NCBI RefSeq assembly: GCF_000158035.1
Contig: NZ_EQ973492.1
Span: 278,401 to 314,799, forward strand
DNA length: 36,399 nt
Direction of reading: 5' to 3'
From: Bacteroides cellulosilyticus DSM 14838
Lineage (GTDB): Bacteria > Bacteroidota > Bacteroidia > Bacteroidales > Bacteroidaceae
Shown here: piece by piece, positions 7,426 through 15,472 of the stretch
Position numbering within the stretch: position 1 is the stretch's first letter
Layout: each line of letters opens with the position of its first letter
Made by a program: the position numbers and the translations under genes
The notes under the pieces: generated by a model
The model's database searches: none
Told to the model about the DNA's origin: nothing
What the model saw: only the letters and a program-made list of their open reading frames with translations

Positions 7426-9423
7426 TTAGTTGATGTCAGTAAGCAGCCGGCGTATTTCAGTGTCAAGGTCACTGCCTTCGGGCAGATTGAGTTTGTTGCG
7501 CAGGCGATAGCGGTTTTGCAATACACTGGCGCGGCTGATGCCGAGTGTACGTGCAACTTCTTCGTTGGTTTGTTTTAGTATAATAAGCATGCAGAGCAGT
7601 TCATCGGTACGAGTGGCGCGGGAGCAGATGGAACGCAACTGATGTAATGCCGAAGGATATAGTGCGGCGAATGCCGTACGGAATTGTTCTTCCTCTTCAT
7701 GGGTAAGCAGGCGGGGTTGCAGTTTCTCCATCACGCGGTCCAGATCGCAAGTTTTCTCATGAGTGCTTTGTACTTCGGCAAGTTGACGGAGCAGTTCCTC
7801 GTTGTGGTTATTCAGTTCCTGCCGGGAGGTGATAAGTTGTTGCAGACGTTCGCTTTGATCGCGTAACTGCTGTTCGGAGAGTTTCTTCTCCTGTTCGCGC
7901 AATTGAAGACGTAGTTTCAAGGCACGTTGGCGCATTAATATCCATCCGGTCAGGCATACGACAATGAATGTCAAGGTTATGCCTCCTAAAGCATAACTTT
8001 TCAGTTTGTTGTCCTTCAGTTGCACTTCGGCAGCAAGCAAACGGTTCTGTTGTTCTTTCTTATGAGCTTCAAAACGGATGTTGGCAGCGGCGAGTGCGCG
8101 TATTTCATTGTCATGCTGCATGGAGTCGAGTACACTTTTGTAATAATGATAGTTGCGGATAAAAGACTGCTCCATTTTGTTGTCAAGATACGCTTGCATT
8201 AGTTTTTGGATGCATTGGCTACGCATATTCTCCATACCTAAGTGTATATATCCCCTTGCTGCATCTTCCATAAGCCGGATGCCGGGTCCGAGTTTTCCGT
8301 TTTTGGTGAAAGCTTCTCCCAAGCTTTGCTTGAATTGAAGTTTGACGAAAGGGGGCATTTTGAGGGTGTCGGTACGTAGCCCAAGCAAAATATCCAGAGC
8401 GCGTCCGGCAGAATCGGGGAAGGTGAGATAAAAGTCTGCTAATGAGAGGCGGTTGTAGAAAGCACCCTTAAAACTGCCCAGTGCTACAGAAACATCGCAG
8501 GCGCGATGCAAATAATAGGCAGCAGAATCACTTTGTCCTTTATTCTTATAGATTTCGCTTTGGAAACGATACAGGTCGCTCAATCCGAAACTGTCCTTTT
8601 GAATGGAATAGCGGCAAGCCAGCCGGTTCAGCTCCAATGCCCGGTCGTACATATTGAGAGCAAGATATAGATTCGACTGTCCGCCATAAGCCATAATAAT
8701 ACCGTTTCCCACCTTTTGCAGACTGTCATTTTCATAAAACTCAATAGCAGCCTGATTGGCTTCGGCAGCTTGCCGGTAACTCTTCTCTTCTTGATAATAA
8801 GAACCGAGCCTTGACAGGATGCGTCCCATATAGGGAGAAATACCCCCTTTCCGGTAGACTTCGGCAGCCTTTTCAAGTTGGGCAATGGCTTTTCTGATGT
8901 CATGTCCGGAGTAGAAATAAACACTGCCTGCCATTTCCGAATATTGTATAAGCCGTCCGGCATCATCTGGATTGGGCATGGCGGCAAAGGAATCGATTAG
9001 TGCGACAGCCTGTTGATTATCTCCTGCCATTTGATGAAGGTGGGCACGAATGGCAAGTAGTTCGTATAGGCTGGTCTGCTTGATGAGAGGATTCTGTAGC
9101 GTCCGGAGATATTGCAGCGGTTGCCGGAAATTACGTGAGTTGATTGCTATTTGTTTGTATTCGGATAGGGATAGACGGATGTATTTCAGCAATGAGTCAT
9201 CGGGGACAATGTCAGAGGGTAGTGCATTGAGGGCATCTTCGATGATATGCAGGGCTTCGTCGAAACGGTGCCCCTGGTTGGCAGCTTTGCCTTTGGTGTA
9301 TGCTGCGGTTAAAGTAGTAGTGATACTTGTGTTTTTGTTTGAACTTGGGGTGTTGCCTGAGGGATGCGTGGTACAACATACTAGGAATATCAGCAATAGT
9401 AATATTGCAGGTAAATGTTTCAT
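7426..9423 (-). CDS. TPR–transmembrane–HTH regulator, 665 aa
   Basis: The N-terminus is a lipoprotein-type signal (LLLIFLVCCTTH). About residues 40-440 are helical TPR-like repeats (for example EALHIIEDALNALP and AIAQLEKAAEVYRKGG). A membrane span lies at about 476-497 (SYALGGITLTFIVVCLTGWI), then a long Gln/Glu-rich coiled coil to about 560, and a C-terminal HTH at about 619-645 (NEEVARTLGISRASVLQNRY). The layout puts the TPR sensor in the periplasm and the DNA-binding domain in the cytoplasm, so a signal could pass directly across the inner membrane. The HTH domain matches the short regulator at 2654-3163. It stands directly upstream of the fimbrillin-like operon and is the likely controller of both surface operons (inference from position and the shared upstream element). 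A Cys inside an inner-membrane regulator signal is unusual. Confidence 0.85.
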   Translation of the reverse strand: MKHLPAILLLLIFLVCCTTHPSGNTPSSNKNTSITTTLTAAYTKGKAANQGHRFDEALHIIEDALNALPSDIVPDDSLLKYIRLSLSEYKQIAINSRNFRQPLQYLRTLQNPLIKQTSLYELLAIRAHLHQMAGDNQQAVALIDSFAAMPNPDDAGRLIQYSEMAGSVYFYSGHDIRKAIAQLEKAAEVYRKGGISPYMGRILSRLGSYYQEEKSYRQAAEANQAAIEFYENDSLQKVGNGIIMAYGGQSNLYLALNMYDRALELNRLACRYSIQKDSFGLSDLYRFQSEIYKNKGQSDSAAYYLHRACDVSVALGSFKGAFYNRLSLADFYLTFPDSAGRALDILLGLRTDTLKMPPFVKLQFKQSLGEAFTKNGKLGPGIRLMEDAARGYIHLGMENMRSQCIQKLMQAYLDNKMEQSFIRNYHYYKSVLDSMQHDNEIRALAAANIRFEAHKKEQQNRLLAAEVQLKDNKLKSYALGGITLTFIVVCLTGWILMRQRALKLRLQLREQEKKLSEQQLRDQSERLQQLITSRQELNNHNEELLRQLAEVQSTHEKTCDLDRVMEKLQPRLLTHEEEEQFRTAFAALYPSALHQLRSICSRATRTDELLCMLIILKQTNEEVARTLGISRASVLQNRYRLRNKLNLPEGSDLDTEIRRLLTDIN

Positions 9424-9456
9424 GGATTATTTGATTTAGGAGTGTTGTGTTATTAT

Positions 9457-9485
9457 ATGCGGGCGAATACTCTATTCGCCCGCAT
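9457..9485 (-). terminator. Strong hairpin after gcvP
   Basis: A perfect 13-bp GC-rich stem (9457-9469 with 9473-9485) closes a CTC loop, 14 bp beyond the gcvP stop at 9500. On the minus strand it is followed by an A/T-rich tail without a long T run. It lies in the 76-bp gap before the TPR regulator and separates the two transcripts. Confidence 0.75.
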
Positions 9486-9499
9486 GCACAAAGTAATTG

Positions 9500-12349
9500 T
9501 TATCCAAAGCATCCGTAGCACGTCGGTAACAGCTTACGGTCGCCCAACGTGTTATCTACACGCGCTACATTTATCCAGAATTTATTTTCACGTACGCTTT
9601 CTATCGGATAAGCAGCCTTTTCACGGGTATAACTATGTTCCCAGTTGTTGGCTACCACCTCATATTCAGGGTGCGGAGCATTTACCAGAACATTGTCTTC
9701 CTTATCCGCTTTTCCTTCTTTCACTTCCTGAATCTCTTCCCAGATATTGAGCATCACCTTCACGAAGTTTTCCAATTCGCTGAAGCTTTCACTTTCCGTA
9801 GGCTCTATCATCAGTGTGCCGTGGACAGGGAAGGAGAGGGTAGGAGCATGATAACCATAATCCATTAATCGCTTGGCAATATCATTCTCACTGATGCCCG
9901 TTTCTTCGTGAATCTTACGACATTCCAGGATCATCTCATGACCTACGAACCCTGTAGCTCCACGATATACAATGCCGTAAGTATCCTTCAGACAAGCAGC
10001 CAGATAATTGGCACTGAGGATAGCGATTTTCGTTGCACGGGTCAGCCCTTCCGTACCCATCATGCGGATGTATCCGTAAGTGATAGGCAGAATACCTGCA
10101 CTACCGAACGGAGCGGCAGACACTGTATTTACAGGATTACCGAACAACGGATGTCCCGGTAGGAACGGAACCAGATGTTCCGCTACGCAGATAGGACCCA
10201 CACCCGGACCACCACCGCCATGAGGTGAAGCAAAGGTCTTGTGCAGGTTCAGATGGCAAACGTCGGCGCCGATAACCCCGGGGTTCGTCAAGCCCACCTG
10301 CGCATTCATGTTTGCACCGTCCATGTATACCTGTGCACCGCAATCATGGATGATGCGGCAGATTTCTACGATTTCCGTCTCAAAAATACCGTGGGTGGAA
10401 GGATAAGTGATCATCAGTGCAGCCAGGTCGTCTTTGTTCTCTTCCGCTTTGGCACGCAAGTCAGCCATATCGACATTTCCTTGCTCATCGCATGCACAAG
10501 TCACGGTAGTGAAACCGGCCTGGATGGCAGATGCGGGGTTGGTACCATGAGCAGATGCGGGAATCAGCACTTTGTTACGATGTCCCTGTCCGATGTTCTC
10601 CAGATAAGCGCGGATCACACGGAGACCGGTATATTCGCCCGCAGCACCGGAGTTCGGTTGCAGACTGACACCTGCAAAACCTGTAATGACTCTCAGTTCT
10701 TCGCTGAGATTGTTAATCAGTTCACGGTATCCCTCTGCCTGGTCTTCGGGTACAAGCGGATGCATACACATAAATTCCGGACGGCTGAGGGGCAACATTT
10801 CTGCCGCAGCATTCAACTTCATGGTGCAGGAGCCAAGGGAAATCATGGAGTGGGCAAGGGAGATATCCTTACGGTCAAGGCGCTTGATATAGCGCATCAT
10901 CTCCGTTTCCGTATGATATTTATTGAACACTTCATGTGTCAGATAAGCGCTCTGGCGTTTCAGAGTCTTATTAATAGTATTGCTTACGGGAATATCATCC
11001 ACTTTGGTGTAGTCTTTTCCTGCGGCAATGGCAAAGATGGAAAGCAACACATTGGCAGCGGATACATCAGTTGTTTCGTCAATACTCATACCTACGTCTC
11101 CATTATCAAAGTAGCGCAGATTGACTTCCTTGCTCAATGCGATGGTACGTACCTGTTGGGCAGATACGCTGTCGGGCAACACAAAGCGCAGGGTGTCGAA
11201 GTATTGGTCATTCACTTGTTTGTATCCCAGTTTCTTGATACACTTTTCCAGATATGCGGCGATGCTGTGGATACGTTCTGCAATGGCATGAATACCTTCC
11301 GGACCGTGGTACACGGCATAAAAGCCCGCCATGGTTGCCAGCAGAGCCTGTGCGGTACAGATATTTGAAGTAGCCTTTTCCCGTTTGATATGTTGCTCGC
11401 GGGTTTGCAGTGCCATACGGTAACAGAGTTTTCCGTATTTATCTTTTGACCAACCGATGATACGTCCCGGAATATTGCGTTTGTATTCGTCGCGCGTAGC
11501 GAAGTACCCGGCTGACGGTCCGCCATAGAACATCGGTGTACCGAGGCGTTGGGTGGTACCGAATACAATATCAGCTCCCCATTCTCCGGGAGGGGTGAGC
11601 AGGGCAAGACTCAGGATATCAGCGGCAACGGCTACTTTGCAGTTAGCGGCATGGGCTTTCTCTACAAAGGCACGGTAATCTTCTGCGTTTCCGCTCGCAT
11701 TCGGATATTGCAGTATACAGGCAAAAATATCCGGTGTCAGTTCCAGTTCGGAATATTTTCCCGTGCGTATCTGAATACCTTGCGGGATAGCACGCGTAGT
11801 CATTACAGCCAGTGTCTGTGGGAAAATGCTCTCGTCCACAAACACTACGTTTGCACCGGACTTCTGCATATCACGCGGACGCAGGGCGTACATCATGCTT
11901 ACGGCTTCGGCGGCAGCCGTAGCTTCATCCAGCAGAGAACAGTTGGCAAGTGGCATACCTGTCAGGTCGCATACTGCGGTCTGGAAGTTCATCAACGCTT
12001 CGAGGCGTCCTTGCGAAACTTCTGTCTGGTAGGGGGTATAAGAAGTGTACCATACCGGATTCTCGAATACATTCCGTTGAATAACGGCGGGGGTAATGGT
12101 GTTATACCAGCCGAGGCCGATATACGTTGTGTAAAGTTTGTTTTTGCACGCCAGCCGGGTGATGTGTTGTCCGAACTCATATTCAGTCATAGGCGCGGGC
12201 AATGCCAACGGTTCTTTCAGGCGAATGTTTGCAGGGATGGTTTTGTCTATCAACTCATCCAGACTGCCGACTCCTATTTTCCGGAGCATTTTCTCTTCGT
12301 CTTTTTCGCTGATGCCGATGTGGCGGCAAGCTAATAGGTCGTTTTTCAT
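9500..12349 (-). CDS. gcvP: Glycine dehydrogenase (decarboxylating), P-protein
   Basis: The 949-residue length fits a single-chain P-protein of the glycine cleavage system, which decarboxylates glycine with PLP and passes the aminomethyl group to the lipoyl arm of the H-protein. N-terminal half: Tyr/Pro-rich opening (YNTITPAVIQRNVFENPVWY) and TGMPLANCSLLDEATAAAEA. C-terminal half: the PLP-lysine segment HLNLHKTFASPHGGGGPG and SAHGTNPASA. It lies 140 bp after the MBL hydrolase gene, and that gap is filled by an imperfect palindrome. No glycine riboswitch-like structure was evident upstream. A lipoate ligation route (lipB) is coded further along the window. Confidence 0.97.
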   Translation of the reverse strand: MKNDLLACRHIGISEKDEEKMLRKIGVGSLDELIDKTIPANIRLKEPLALPAPMTEYEFGQHITRLACKNKLYTTYIGLGWYNTITPAVIQRNVFENPVWYTSYTPYQTEVSQGRLEALMNFQTAVCDLTGMPLANCSLLDEATAAAEAVSMMYALRPRDMQKSGANVVFVDESIFPQTLAVMTTRAIPQGIQIRTGKYSELELTPDIFACILQYPNASGNAEDYRAFVEKAHAANCKVAVAADILSLALLTPPGEWGADIVFGTTQRLGTPMFYGGPSAGYFATRDEYKRNIPGRIIGWSKDKYGKLCYRMALQTREQHIKREKATSNICTAQALLATMAGFYAVYHGPEGIHAIAERIHSIAAYLEKCIKKLGYKQVNDQYFDTLRFVLPDSVSAQQVRTIALSKEVNLRYFDNGDVGMSIDETTDVSAANVLLSIFAIAAGKDYTKVDDIPVSNTINKTLKRQSAYLTHEVFNKYHTETEMMRYIKRLDRKDISLAHSMISLGSCTMKLNAAAEMLPLSRPEFMCMHPLVPEDQAEGYRELINNLSEELRVITGFAGVSLQPNSGAAGEYTGLRVIRAYLENIGQGHRNKVLIPASAHGTNPASAIQAGFTTVTCACDEQGNVDMADLRAKAEENKDDLAALMITYPSTHGIFETEIVEICRIIHDCGAQVYMDGANMNAQVGLTNPGVIGADVCHLNLHKTFASPHGGGGPGVGPICVAEHLVPFLPGHPLFGNPVNTVSAAPFGSAGILPITYGYIRMMGTEGLTRATKIAILSANYLAACLKDTYGIVYRGATGFVGHEMILECRKIHEETGISENDIAKRLMDYGYHAPTLSFPVHGTLMIEPTESESFSELENFVKVMLNIWEEIQEVKEGKADKEDNVLVNAPHPEYEVVANNWEHSYTREKAAYPIESVRENKFWINVARVDNTLGDRKLLPTCYGCFG

Positions 12350-12386
12350 ATCTATATTTTGATTAAAAGTTTATGCTTTCTTTTTT

Positions 12387-12478
12387 CACCACAGATTACA
12401 CGGATTATCACAGATTAATAATTTCTTTTACTGATTGTCGGATAAAGAAATCCGTGTGAATCTGTGTAATCTGTGGTG
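12387..12478. repeat. Imperfect 92-bp palindrome between the MBL hydrolase gene and gcvP
   Basis: The outer 15 bases (12387-12401, CACCACAGATTACAC) pair perfectly with 12464-12478. The next 15 bases on each side pair at 11 positions. The repeated ACAGATT/ACGGATT words give each arm an internal tandem character. Such CACAGATTACACAGATT-like elements are, to my knowledge, dispersed in Bacteroides genomes. It may act as an RNA stem that stabilises or ends transcripts, or be a REP/MITE-type remnant. Confidence 0.75.
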
Positions 12479-12489
12479 GACTCTTACTC

Positions 12490-13128
12490 TTATCTGAAGA
12501 ATGGATTTTCTGCCTTTTCAATACCGATAGTGGTCGGGGCGCCATGTCCGGGATAGACAATCGTTTCATTGGGCAGTATGAACAGGCGGCTGCAAATGTG
12601 CTCTTTCAGTTCGTCGAAATTACCACCGGTAAGGTCGGCACGTCCGATGCTGCCCTGGAAAAGTACGTCACCGGAGAACATGCAATGATCTGCGGCACAG
12701 TAGTAAACAAGGCTACCCGGTGAATGTCCCGGTACGTGGATAGCTTCTAACATAGTGTTACCGAAGTTGATGATATCTCCGTCATGAAGATAGTGTCCTA
12801 TCGGTGCGGGCAGTTCGTTCCAATGAAAACCGAACATGCGGCTTTGTTTCGGAGCTTCGTCAATCCAGAATTCATCGGCTTTGTTGGCTTCCACCGGCAG
12901 ACCGAATTCTTTGACCATGAAAGCATTTCCAAAGATATGGTCCAGATGCAGGTGCGTATTAAGGAGGTGCTTTACGTTCAGGCCATTTTTGTGAATGAAG
13001 TTCTTCAACGCTTGTTTTTCCTCCTCATAGTAGCAACCGGGATCTATCACGGCAGCTTCAAGAGTGTCGTCCCACAGAACATAACAGTTTACTGGGAACA
13101 TATTAAACTCAAACCTTTTTATTTTCAT
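12490..13128 (-). CDS. MBL-fold metallo-hydrolase (glyoxalase II-like)
   Basis: The 212-residue protein carries the metal-binding signature THLHLDH (residues 58-64: His59, His61, Asp63, His64), then HVPGHSPGS, FSGDVLFQGSIGRADL and VYPGHGAPT. This is the full metallo-beta-lactamase-fold set and resembles the YcbL/GloB-like group of thioester hydrolases. No C-terminal glyoxalase II substrate domain is present, so the substrate is open. It is cytoplasmic, with no signal peptide. It lies 31 bp after rsmG and is probably co-transcribed with it. Confidence 0.9.
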   Translation of the reverse strand: MKIKRFEFNMFPVNCYVLWDDTLEAAVIDPGCYYEEEKQALKNFIHKNGLNVKHLLNTHLHLDHIFGNAFMVKEFGLPVEANKADEFWIDEAPKQSRMFGFHWNELPAPIGHYLHDGDIINFGNTMLEAIHVPGHSPGSLVYYCAADHCMFSGDVLFQGSIGRADLTGGNFDELKEHICSRLFILPNETIVYPGHGAPTTIGIEKAENPFFR

Positions 13129-13159
13129 GATAGGTATATGTTAGTCATTATTTCTGTGA

Positions 13160-13780
13160 TTAAGGCGTCACGTAAACTACTTTCTTCGTTTCAAAGAATT
13201 CTTCTTCGAAATAGTCTTTCAGATCATACATCATGGTCTTATTCTTGAAAGGCATGGCTTCATTTGCCAGCTCACCACCTTTCAGGCAGATCAGTCCGTT
13301 TGGCATAGCATTGTGTTGCTCGGAGGCGATGTTTTTGCGGATGATTTTCAGCAAGTCGGCCAACGGCATCACGGCACGGCTTACAACGAAATCGAAGAGT
13401 TGCTTTTCCTCCTCAGCACGTGCATGGCGGAAAGTCACGTTTTTCAGTCCGATGCTGTTGGCTACTTCCGTTGCTACACGTACTTTCTTCCCGATGCTGT
13501 CAACAAGATGGAACTTCACCTCGGGGAATAAGATGGCAAGGGGAATACCCGGAAAACCACCGCCCGTTCCAAGGTCCATGATGCGGGTGCCGGGGGTAAA
13601 GCGAATCACTTTAGCTATACCCAATGAATGGAGTACGTGGTGTTCGTACAGGTTTTCAATGTCTTTACGTGATATGACGTTTATTTTTGCATTCCAGTCC
13701 GTATAGAGATCATAGAGGGACGCAAATTGCTGCTTCTGCGCCTCTGTGAGGTCTGGGAAGTACTTTAGAATGATTTCCAT
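13160..13780 (-). CDS. rsmG: 16S rRNA (guanine527-N7)-methyltransferase
   Basis: The 206-residue length is usual for RsmG/GidB, which methylates G527 of 16S rRNA with S-adenosylmethionine. Visible motifs are NVISRKD (34-40), HHVLHSLG, the SAM loop MDLGTGGGFPGIPLAI (68-83), VDSIGKK and VVSRAV. It is probably in one transcript with the MBL hydrolase 31 bp downstream. The 68-bp gap upstream is very A/T rich and holds a 12-bp inverted repeat, AATTATGATTTA (13795-13806 with 13839-13850), that may weakly terminate the gene before it. Confidence 0.96.
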   Translation of the reverse strand: MEIILKYFPDLTEAQKQQFASLYDLYTDWNAKINVISRKDIENLYEHHVLHSLGIAKVIRFTPGTRIMDLGTGGGFPGIPLAILFPEVKFHLVDSIGKKVRVATEVANSIGLKNVTFRHARAEEEKQLFDFVVSRAVMPLADLLKIIRKNIASEQHNAMPNGLICLKGGELANEAMPFKNKTMMYDLKDYFEEEFFETKKVVYVTP

Positions 13781-13848
13781 GTGAATAATTTATGAATTAT
13801 GATTTATAATTTATGATTTACGATGCGGGTGGAAGTCCTAAATCATAA

Positions 13849-14709
13849 TTAGTTCTCGTTTCTTATTTCGTTCAATACCATAGTATCATCACTCAGCAGA
13901 TGCGACATGATCTCATAAGGCAAGGTAATTTCTACCGGGCCCATCACATAAGGAGCAATTTCATAAATGTTATAATAGAAGGTGATACCTTTGGGACTTA
14001 GGTAGAAGTTCTCAGTCGGTTCCAGGTCTCCTGTACTTGTATAGCCCATATCCTCCACTTCCTGGCGTGTAGTAACTTTATTGTCTGCCATGAGCTGGTT
14101 CCATAATAAATCGGTGAGAGCTTCCTGATATTCTCCTACAAAAATATCATCCAGACGTATCGGGCTCAAGGTGCGCAGGTCTATATTCAGGAAAGTAGAC
14201 ATATAAATACCATGTGCGCCTCCGGTATATTCATTGTAGTTGATGCGGTAAACCAGCAGATGTTTTTTATAATACTGCACGTGGCTTTCAATACCTTTAT
14301 AATAAGAATACCAAGCTAATATTGAAGCAGAGTCTTCTTTTTCAGCTTCATCTTTGGCATACATTGGTTCCAAATCTTTCAGGTAATCCTTGATATAGTT
14401 TTCCTTGTAAAGCTTTACCGCCTCTTCAGGCTTCAGAGTCATGTATTTATCTCCGAAACAGGCTGAAAGGAAATAGGTGTTCAGACTGTCTTTCAGCTTT
14501 TCGTCGGACGACTTATTAGCGTATGCAAAGTTGATGATGATGTTGCAGCCGGGCTTCGCAGTGTCTCCGAAGAGGTGGGCTACCTCATTTACCTGTATAC
14601 TGTCGAACTCCAGCGCACCCGCGCTTTTGTTCACAGTGTTACCGCAAGAAAATAAAAAGCCACTTGCCGCAAGTAGAATGACAAGTAGGCTGACATATTG
14701 CTTTTTCAT
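13849..14709 (-). CDS. DUF3298-family lipoprotein
   Basis: I place the start at 14709 (MKKQYVSLL) because it gives a clean lipoprotein signal ending FLFSCGN; an in-frame Met at 14736 would add nine residues before it. The 286-residue protein has the DUF3298/RsiV-like landmarks: a YTGGAHG motif after a Tyr-rich region (YYKGIESHVQYYKKHL), LSPIRLDDIF, and a C-terminal FYLSPKGITFYYNIYEIAPYVMGPVEITLPYEI. Family members are envelope proteins, some acting as anti-sigma or lysozyme-binding factors; this one has no cytoplasmic or membrane domain, so only an envelope role is inferred. A -7 box (TATATTTG) lies at 14759-14766. Confidence 0.85.
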   Translation of the reverse strand: MKKQYVSLLVILLAASGFLFSCGNTVNKSAGALEFDSIQVNEVAHLFGDTAKPGCNIIINFAYANKSSDEKLKDSLNTYFLSACFGDKYMTLKPEEAVKLYKENYIKDYLKDLEPMYAKDEAEKEDSASILAWYSYYKGIESHVQYYKKHLLVYRINYNEYTGGAHGIYMSTFLNIDLRTLSPIRLDDIFVGEYQEALTDLLWNQLMADNKVTTRQEVEDMGYTSTGDLEPTENFYLSPKGITFYYNIYEIAPYVMGPVEITLPYEIMSHLLSDDTMVLNEIRNEN

Positions 14710-14758
14710 TTGGACTTTCTTCGTTAAATTCAACATTTCGATATCAGTTCGTTATCGA

Positions 14759-14766
14759 CAAATATA
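14759..14766 (-). promoter_or_regulatory. -7 box for the DUF3298 lipoprotein gene
   Basis: TATATTTG on the minus strand fits the Bacteroides -7 consensus TAnnTTTG and predicts a leader of roughly 40 nt before the start at 14709. No good -33 TTTG was seen. Confidence 0.5.
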
Positions 14767-14831
14767 GAACATATTAACGAATAGAACATATAAAAAATGA
14801 AAAAAGATAGGTATGAATGCTTTTATCTGGC

Positions 14832-14839
14832 TATCTTTG
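14832..14839 (+). promoter_or_regulatory. -7 box very close to the start of the HYC_CC_PP gene
   Basis: TATCTTTG matches TAnnTTTG exactly and ends 8 bases before the ATG at 14848, so the transcript would start at or next to the start codon. This is a reason to reject the upstream in-frame ATG at 14797, which lies before the promoter. Confidence 0.6.
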
Positions 14840-14847
14840 CACCGGAT

Positions 14848-15255
14848 ATGAAGAGACTTCGTTACATATTGGCAGTTTTATTGTCCCTGACGGTTGTTTA
14901 TGCAGGGGCAGGAGTCTCTATTGTCCATTATTGTTGTGCCCGCTGCGAGACAGCACAAGCATGTTGCACCAATGGCTGTGCCAAATGCCATAAATCTCAT
15001 AAAACTTCTCATAAACCGGAAAAATCTTGCAAAGACGAAGGCTGTACGGCTACTTTTTATAAAGTGGATTTGGTGAAATATTCATGTGAAAGTCCTGTTA
15101 TAACCGTACCTGTCATTCAACTTTTCTGCGAAGTATTGCCGGATTTCCAATACTCCTTGCCTACGAGGGAATTGAAAGAGGCGTCGTATGCCGTACCTCC
15201 GCATCCTGATAGTTCGAGGCAGTATCTGGCCTTATATTCTGTTCTCATTATTTAG
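14848..15255 (+). CDS. HYC_CC_PP-family cysteine-rich envelope protein, 135 aa
   Basis: The chosen start (MKRLRYILAVLLSLTVVYA) gives a signal peptide or membrane anchor. The mature part has HYCCARC (28-33), ACCTNGCAKC (38-47), a His/Lys/Ser-rich stretch (HKSHKTSHKPEKSCKDEGC), VKYSC and VPPHPD (117-121). HYC, CC and PP are the landmarks of the HYC_CC_PP family, which I recall lying next to TonB-dependent receptors. Thirteen cysteines and four histidines suggest binding of soft metals such as Cu(I). The next genes are a TonB-dependent receptor, an HMA protein and a copper ATPase, in keeping with that. The 217-bp gap after it holds an 11-bp repeat element and a promoter, so it may be transcribed separately. 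Confidence 0.8.
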   Translation: MKRLRYILAVLLSLTVVYAGAGVSIVHYCCARCETAQACCTNGCAKCHKSHKTSHKPEKSCKDEGCTATFYKVDLVKYSCESPVITVPVIQLFCEVLPDFQYSLPTRELKEASYAVPPHPDSSRQYLALYSVLII

Positions 15256-15312
15256 AATCAATTAGTGTGCAGGAGAAGTGTTTTCCTTCCTGCCCGGTTC
15301 TATCCAAAGCTA

Positions 15313-15368
15313 TATCTGAACCGTGTCTGGTCCGTAGTTTGTCCGTATCTAAGAGTACGGAGATGATA
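15313..15368. repeat. 11-bp phased repeats upstream of the TonB receptor gene
   Basis: Three direct units each ending in CCG (15313-15323, 15324-15334, 15335-15345) are followed by an inverted unit CGGAGATGATA (15358-15368), which is the exact reverse complement of the unit at 29331-29341. A TCCGTA/TACGGA stem can form at the centre. This is the same repeat family as at 29331-29463. Confidence 0.65.
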
Positions 15369-15438
15369 CCTTTGCACGTTCTCTTTTAAAGAATTGATAG
15401 CTGGATAGTCTTGCAACCTTGTTGCATGAAATATATCC

Positions 15439-15446
15439 TATTTTTG
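15439..15446 (+). promoter_or_regulatory. -7 box of the TonB receptor gene
   Basis: TATTTTTG matches TAnnTTTG. A CTTG at 15418-15421, with a 17-bp spacer, is a weak -33 candidate. The predicted leader to the ATG at 15473 is about 20 nt. Confidence 0.5.
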
Positions 15447-15472
15447 TACCCTTAATAAATGAATTCAGATAT

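Noticed and set aside
10241..11368. Long plus-strand frame (375 codons) opposite gcvP.
   Set aside because: It is a shadow of the highly conserved gcvP frame, with no recognisable domain.
12241..12250. TTTTGTCTAT inside gcvP as another operator site.
   Set aside because: Only the 10-mer is present, without the phased boxes, and it lies inside a conserved coding region; it shows the 10-mer alone is not specific.
12350..12489. A glycine riboswitch upstream of gcvP.
   Set aside because: The gap is occupied by a simple palindrome; no paired aptamer-like core was seen.
14797..14847. Upstream start for the HYC_CC_PP gene.
   Set aside because: It adds 17 residues before the signal peptide and lies upstream of the likely promoter box at 14832-14839.
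15419..15472. Upstream start for the TonB receptor.
   Set aside because: It would put 18 non-signal residues before a clean signal peptide and overlaps the -7 box at 15439-15446.
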